Origin: JBLHZY01 sp047631555
GTDB lineage: Bacteria > Pseudomonadota > Alphaproteobacteria > Rhodobacterales > Rhodobacteraceae
Direction: 5' to 3'
Assembly (NCBI GenBank): GCA_047631555.1
Contig: JBLHZY010000001.1
Coordinates: forward strand, 1 to 64,000
Length of the DNA stretch: 64,000 nt
The position numbers were made by a program, and so were the translations under genes. Every line of letters begins with the position of its first letter. Within the stretch, counting starts at the first letter, position 1. The notes below the pieces were generated by a model. The model was not told the origin of the DNA and did no database searches. It saw only the letters and a list, made by a program, of their open reading frames with translations. Shown in pieces: positions 61,523 through 64,000 of the stretch.

Positions 61523-62392
61523 TTAGGCGACCTTTTCAAGTGACGTTGCGGGAGTGATGCCAAGCGCATGCACAACATCGCGCGTCAGCTGCGGCTTGTT
61601 GAGCGTATAGAAGTGCAAATCCTCGACCCCGCCCTCAACCAATTCTGAGCAAAGCTCGGTGCACATGGATGTCGCCAAAAGATCATGGCGATCATCGCGG
61701 ATCGCCGCTTCAAAGGCGTCAGAGACCCAGGCCGGAATGCTCGTGCCGCAGCGCTGGGCGAAATTCTTGGTGCCCTTCCAGTTTTCAATCGGCAGAATGC
61801 CCGGAATGATCGGGGCCGTGATGCCGGCCTTTTCGCAGCGATCGCGAAAGCGAAAGAACGTATCAGCCTCAAAGAAGAATTGCGTGATGGCTGAGCTTGC
61901 GCCCGCATCAATCTTGCGCTTAAGGAAATCAACGTCGGCATCCGCACTTGCAGCCTCGGGATGGGGATCAGGATAAGCGCCAACGCGAATGTTGAATCTG
62001 CCCTTGTCGGCCAACGCCTCGATCAATTCAACCGAGCTGGCAAAGCCATCGGGATGGGCCGAAAAACCGCCAGCACCCTTGGGCGGATCGCCGCGAAGGG
62101 CCACGATTTCAGTCACGCCATCCGCGGCATAAGCGTCAGCAATCGCCAGCGTTTCTTCGCGGGTCGCGTCAACGCAGGTGAGGTGCGCAGCAACATTCAG
62201 CCCGTAATTCTTGTGAATTGTTGAGACCGCCTCATGGGTCAATTTGCGGGTCGTGCCACCGGCGCCGTAAGTGACAGAAACAAAGCCGGGCGCCAACGGG
62301 GCCAGCGTTTGAACCGTATCCCACAGCCGGAAAGAGGCCTGCAAAGATTGCGGGGGAAAGAATTCAAACGAAATGCGTGGTGCTTGGGCCAT
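61523..62392 (-). CDS. metF: 5,10-methylenetetrahydrofolate reductase
   Basis: 289 residues. The TIM-barrel flavoprotein starts SFEFFPPQS, with SVTYGAGG, ALRGDPP and ITQFFFEAD typical of MetF. It reduces methylene-THF to methyl-THF for methionine synthesis. The ATG at 62392 has GAGGAA upstream. It is divergent from metR with a MetR-type box in between, so it is likely activated by MetR with homocysteine. Confidence 0.96.
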   Translation of the reverse strand: MAQAPRISFEFFPPQSLQASFRLWDTVQTLAPLAPGFVSVTYGAGGTTRKLTHEAVSTIHKNYGLNVAAHLTCVDATREETLAIADAYAADGVTEIVALRGDPPKGAGGFSAHPDGFASSVELIEALADKGRFNIRVGAYPDPHPEAASADADVDFLKRKIDAGASSAITQFFFEADTFFRFRDRCEKAGITAPIIPGILPIENWKGTKNFAQRCGTSIPAWVSDAFEAAIRDDRHDLLATSMCTELCSELVEGGVEDLHFYTLNKPQLTRDVVHALGITPATSLEKVA

Positions 62393-62419
62393 GGTGATTC
62401 CTCGGGTTTTCTGAGCCTC

Positions 62420-62447
62420 TTGTCTCATACCGCGCGATGTGAGACAA
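62420..62447. promoter_or_regulatory. 8-bp inverted repeat with 12-nt spacer in the metF-metR gap
   Basis: TTGTCTCA (62420-62427) and TGAGACAA (62440-62447) are exact inverted arms, 28 bp in all. This is separate from the MetR-type box and closer to metF, so it may be a binding site of a second regulator or a leader hairpin of metF. Confidence 0.5.
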
Positions 62448-62470
62448 ATTCATAAAACTCATGAAGATAA

Positions 62471-62483
62471 TGAAGTACATTCA
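62471..62483. promoter_or_regulatory. MetR-type box (TGAA-N5-TTCA)
   Basis: The sequence TGAAGTACATTCA is an exact match to the LysR-type consensus TGAA-N5-TTCA of MetR. It lies 2 nt before the metR ATG and about 80 bp from metF, so binding would repress metR and could activate metF. Confidence 0.75.
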
Positions 62484-62485
62484 CT

Positions 62486-63397
62486 ATGCATCTCGAATTT
62501 CGCCATCTGCGCACGATAAAAGCCATCCATGAAGCGGGCGGGCTCGCGCGCGCTGCGGATCAACTCAACATAACACAGTCTGCCCTCTCGCACCAAGTCA
62601 AAGGCTTGGAGGATCAAGCCGGGGTCGAACTTTTTGTGCGCCGCTCCAAGCCGCTCAAGCTCTCGCCTGCGGGGATGCGCTTGCTTGCGCTGGCCGAAGA
62701 GATCCTGCCCAAAGTCGCGACTTTGGAGGATGAATTTGCCGGGCTGCAATCGGGCAAAACCGGGCGGATGCATATCGCGATTGAGTGTCACGCCTGCTTT
62801 GAATGGCTGCTGCCCGTGCTTGAGGAATTTCGCAAAGCTTGGCCCGATGTCGATGTGGATATCCGCCCCGGCCTTGCCTTTGGCGCGCTGCCCGCTTTGC
62901 AAAAAGAAGAGGTGGATCTCGTTGTTTCCTCCGATCCAGAAGAAATCAGCGGCATAGAGTTTTCGCCGCTGTTTGATTACTCGCCGGTTTTTGTCGCCTC
63001 TTCCACGCACCCGCTCGCGCAAAAGGAATTCATTGAGGCCGAGGATTTTCGCGGCGAGACTTTGATCACCTATCCGGTCGATCGCGCCCGCCTTGATATC
63101 TTTTCCCAGCTGCTGACCCCGGCCAAGGTTGAGCCAAAAGCCATCCGCCAAGTTGAACTCACGGCAGTGATCCTGCTGCTGGTGGCGTCTAATCGCGGCG
63201 TGGCGGTTCTTCCTGATTGGGTCGTGCGGGAGGTAAAATATCACTCGGACTATGTAACTCGCCCGATTACCGAAAAAGGCCTGACGCGGCGCCTTTATGG
63301 CGCGATCCGCTCGGATGACGCCTCAAAGCCTTATATGTCGCACCTTCTGCGCCTTGCGCGCACCGAGCCGGTCAAACTCCAGCGCGACAAAGCCTAA
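62486..63397 (+). CDS. metR: LysR-type regulator MetR
   Basis: 303 residues. It has an N-terminal winged helix-turn-helix (LRTIKAIHEAGGLARAADQ, NITQSALSHQVKGLED) and a C-terminal periplasmic-binding-like effector domain. IECHACFEWLLPVLEEF is the MetR-type start of the effector domain. It is divergent from metF and has a MetR-type box at its own start, matching the classical MetR autoregulation scheme with homocysteine as co-regulator. Confidence 0.93.
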   Translation: MHLEFRHLRTIKAIHEAGGLARAADQLNITQSALSHQVKGLEDQAGVELFVRRSKPLKLSPAGMRLLALAEEILPKVATLEDEFAGLQSGKTGRMHIAIECHACFEWLLPVLEEFRKAWPDVDVDIRPGLAFGALPALQKEEVDLVVSSDPEEISGIEFSPLFDYSPVFVASSTHPLAQKEFIEAEDFRGETLITYPVDRARLDIFSQLLTPAKVEPKAIRQVELTAVILLLVASNRGVAVLPDWVVREVKYHSDYVTRPITEKGLTRRLYGAIRSDDASKPYMSHLLRLARTEPVKLQRDKA

Positions 63398-63484
63398 AAC
63401 CTTCGCAAATCGGCGCGCTGCAAGGGGTTGGCACCAGCCAAACTTGGGCGTATACGCGCCCATCGTAACCAAAGGAGCCGGGCC

Positions 63485-64000
63485 ATGCAGGGCAGCGCAA
63501 ATATCAATGTGATGATTAAAGCCGCGCGTAAAGCGGGCCGCAGCTTGGCAAAGGATTTCCGCGAAGTCGAAAATCTTCAGGTGTCGATGAAAGGCGCAGG
63601 CGATTTTGTTTCGCGCGCCGATATTGCCGCCGAGCATATGATCCGCGAAGAGCTAACAGAGGCGCGCCCCAACTATGGCTGGTGCGGCGAAGAAAGCGAA
63701 GACGTGGCAGGCATTGACCCCACGCGCCGCTGGATCGTTGACCCGCTCGATGGCACGACGAACTTCCTCCACGGCTTGCCGCATTTTGCCGTCTCCATCG
63801 CGCTTGAGCATAAGGGCGAAATCGTTGCGGGCGTGATCTATGACCCTTCCAAGGACGAGCTGTTCTGGGCCGAAAAAGGCTCGGGCGCTTGGATGAATGA
63901 AAGCCGCATGCGGGTTTCTGGCCGCCACAAGATGATCGAGTCGATCTTTGCAACGGGCCTGCCTTTTGCGGGCCGTGGCGATCTACCCGATACATTGCAA
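63485..64000 (+). CDS. suhB: Inositol-1-monophosphatase family protein (SuhB-like), truncated by window end
   Basis: The first 172 residues of an inositol monophosphatase-type Mg-dependent phosphatase. The metal-binding motif WIVDPLDGTTNFLHGLPHF and the GEES loop (WCGEESED) are present. The ATG at 63485 has AAAGGAG upstream. The frame runs off the right edge. It is likely to act on inositol phosphate or a similar sugar phosphate, or as the SuhB transcription factor. Confidence 0.93.
   Translation, partial: MQGSANINVMIKAARKAGRSLAKDFREVENLQVSMKGAGDFVSRADIAAEHMIREELTEARPNYGWCGEESEDVAGIDPTRRWIVDPLDGTTNFLHGLPHFAVSIALEHKGEIVAGVIYDPSKDELFWAEKGSGAWMNESRMRVSGRHKMIESIFATGLPFAGRGDLPDTLQ

Noticed and set aside
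62393..62485. SAM-type riboswitch upstream of metF
   Set aside because: The gap is only 93 bp, and it is explained by the MetR-type box and an inverted repeat; no SAM-II-like conserved core was seen.
62459..63244. 261-residue open frame opposite metR
   Set aside because: Antisense to metR, with no domain and no good start.
1..64000. CRISPR arrays, rRNA genes and intact insertion sequences
   Set aside because: Looked for regularly spaced short repeats, rRNA-like sequence and transposase ORFs with terminal repeats; none were seen.

Overview
The window looks like a chromosomal segment of a marine-type alphaproteobacterium, most likely Rhodobacterales (Roseobacter group). The case rests on dense, fairly GC-rich coding, frequent ATGA/TAATG gene overlaps, and several families typical of that group: a TIGR02466 putative oxygenase, a DUF6280 protein, a TIGR04283 glycosyltransferase, a PopZ-like acidic protein, a form-II CoxL-type protein and a divergent metF/metR pair. 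This assignment comes from family recognition, not from a search.

Layout. 1-6.7 kb: a truncated gene end, a metallophosphoesterase, a TetR regulator facing a darcynin + SDR pair across a palindromic operator, a HlyIII/PAQR membrane protein, a class-3 lipase lipoprotein and an alpha/beta hydrolase. 6.8-31 kb: a large polysaccharide/capsule locus. Its leftward arm (13.55 down to 6.84 kb) encodes a KpsM/KpsT/KpsE/OPX export machine, a sulfotransferase and a thioesterase-TPR fusion. Its rightward arm (13.8-25.9 kb) encodes a 2,445-residue FAS-like type I polyketide synthase, an alpha-oxoamine synthase, a small unknown protein, UDP-galactopyranose mutase and a GlfT2-like galactofuranosyltransferase, mostly linked by overlaps. 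Then come a methyltransferase, a KpsS-like protein coupled to an SDR, and a GT90 glycosyltransferase coupled to a UDP-xylose synthase. The PKS/oxoamine synthase/SDR/KpsS set matches the logic of the rhizobial rkp (K-antigen) genes. My reading is that it builds a dedicated long-chain amino-alcohol lipid for a galactofuranose- and xylose-containing exported glycan.

31-36.9 kb: a 5.4-kb element integrated into tRNA-Cys(GCA), bounded by a perfect 58-bp direct repeat. It carries a frameshifted tyrosine recombinase beside the tRNA, a DUF4123 (type VI secretion adaptor-type) gene and a tightly overlapping four-gene operon. That operon includes a protein with a possible His/Cys (caspase-clan-like) dyad followed by a membrane-anchored protein, a candidate effector/immunity pair. 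A relic of another integrase lies just outside the left repeat, at the same spacing from its repeat as the resident integrase. This implies an earlier integration at the same tRNA and raises the possibility that part of the capsule locus arrived that way.

37-64 kb: ordinary core-type genome. It holds two small secreted proteins, a TIGR02466 protein, a Pcm-type methyltransferase, TolC, a PopZ-like protein, cobyric acid synthase, DUF6280, EF-P, a sterol-desaturase-type hydroxylase, YgfZ, a TIGR04283 glycosyltransferase, an MsbA-like ABC exporter with a phosphatase, two PLP aminotransferases, a crotonase, a tiny Tat-signal protein, ValS, a CoxL-like protein, a DUF2235 hydrolase, a PaaI thioesterase, MetF, MetR and the start of an inositol monophosphatase. 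I saw no rRNA, CRISPR array or intact insertion sequence.
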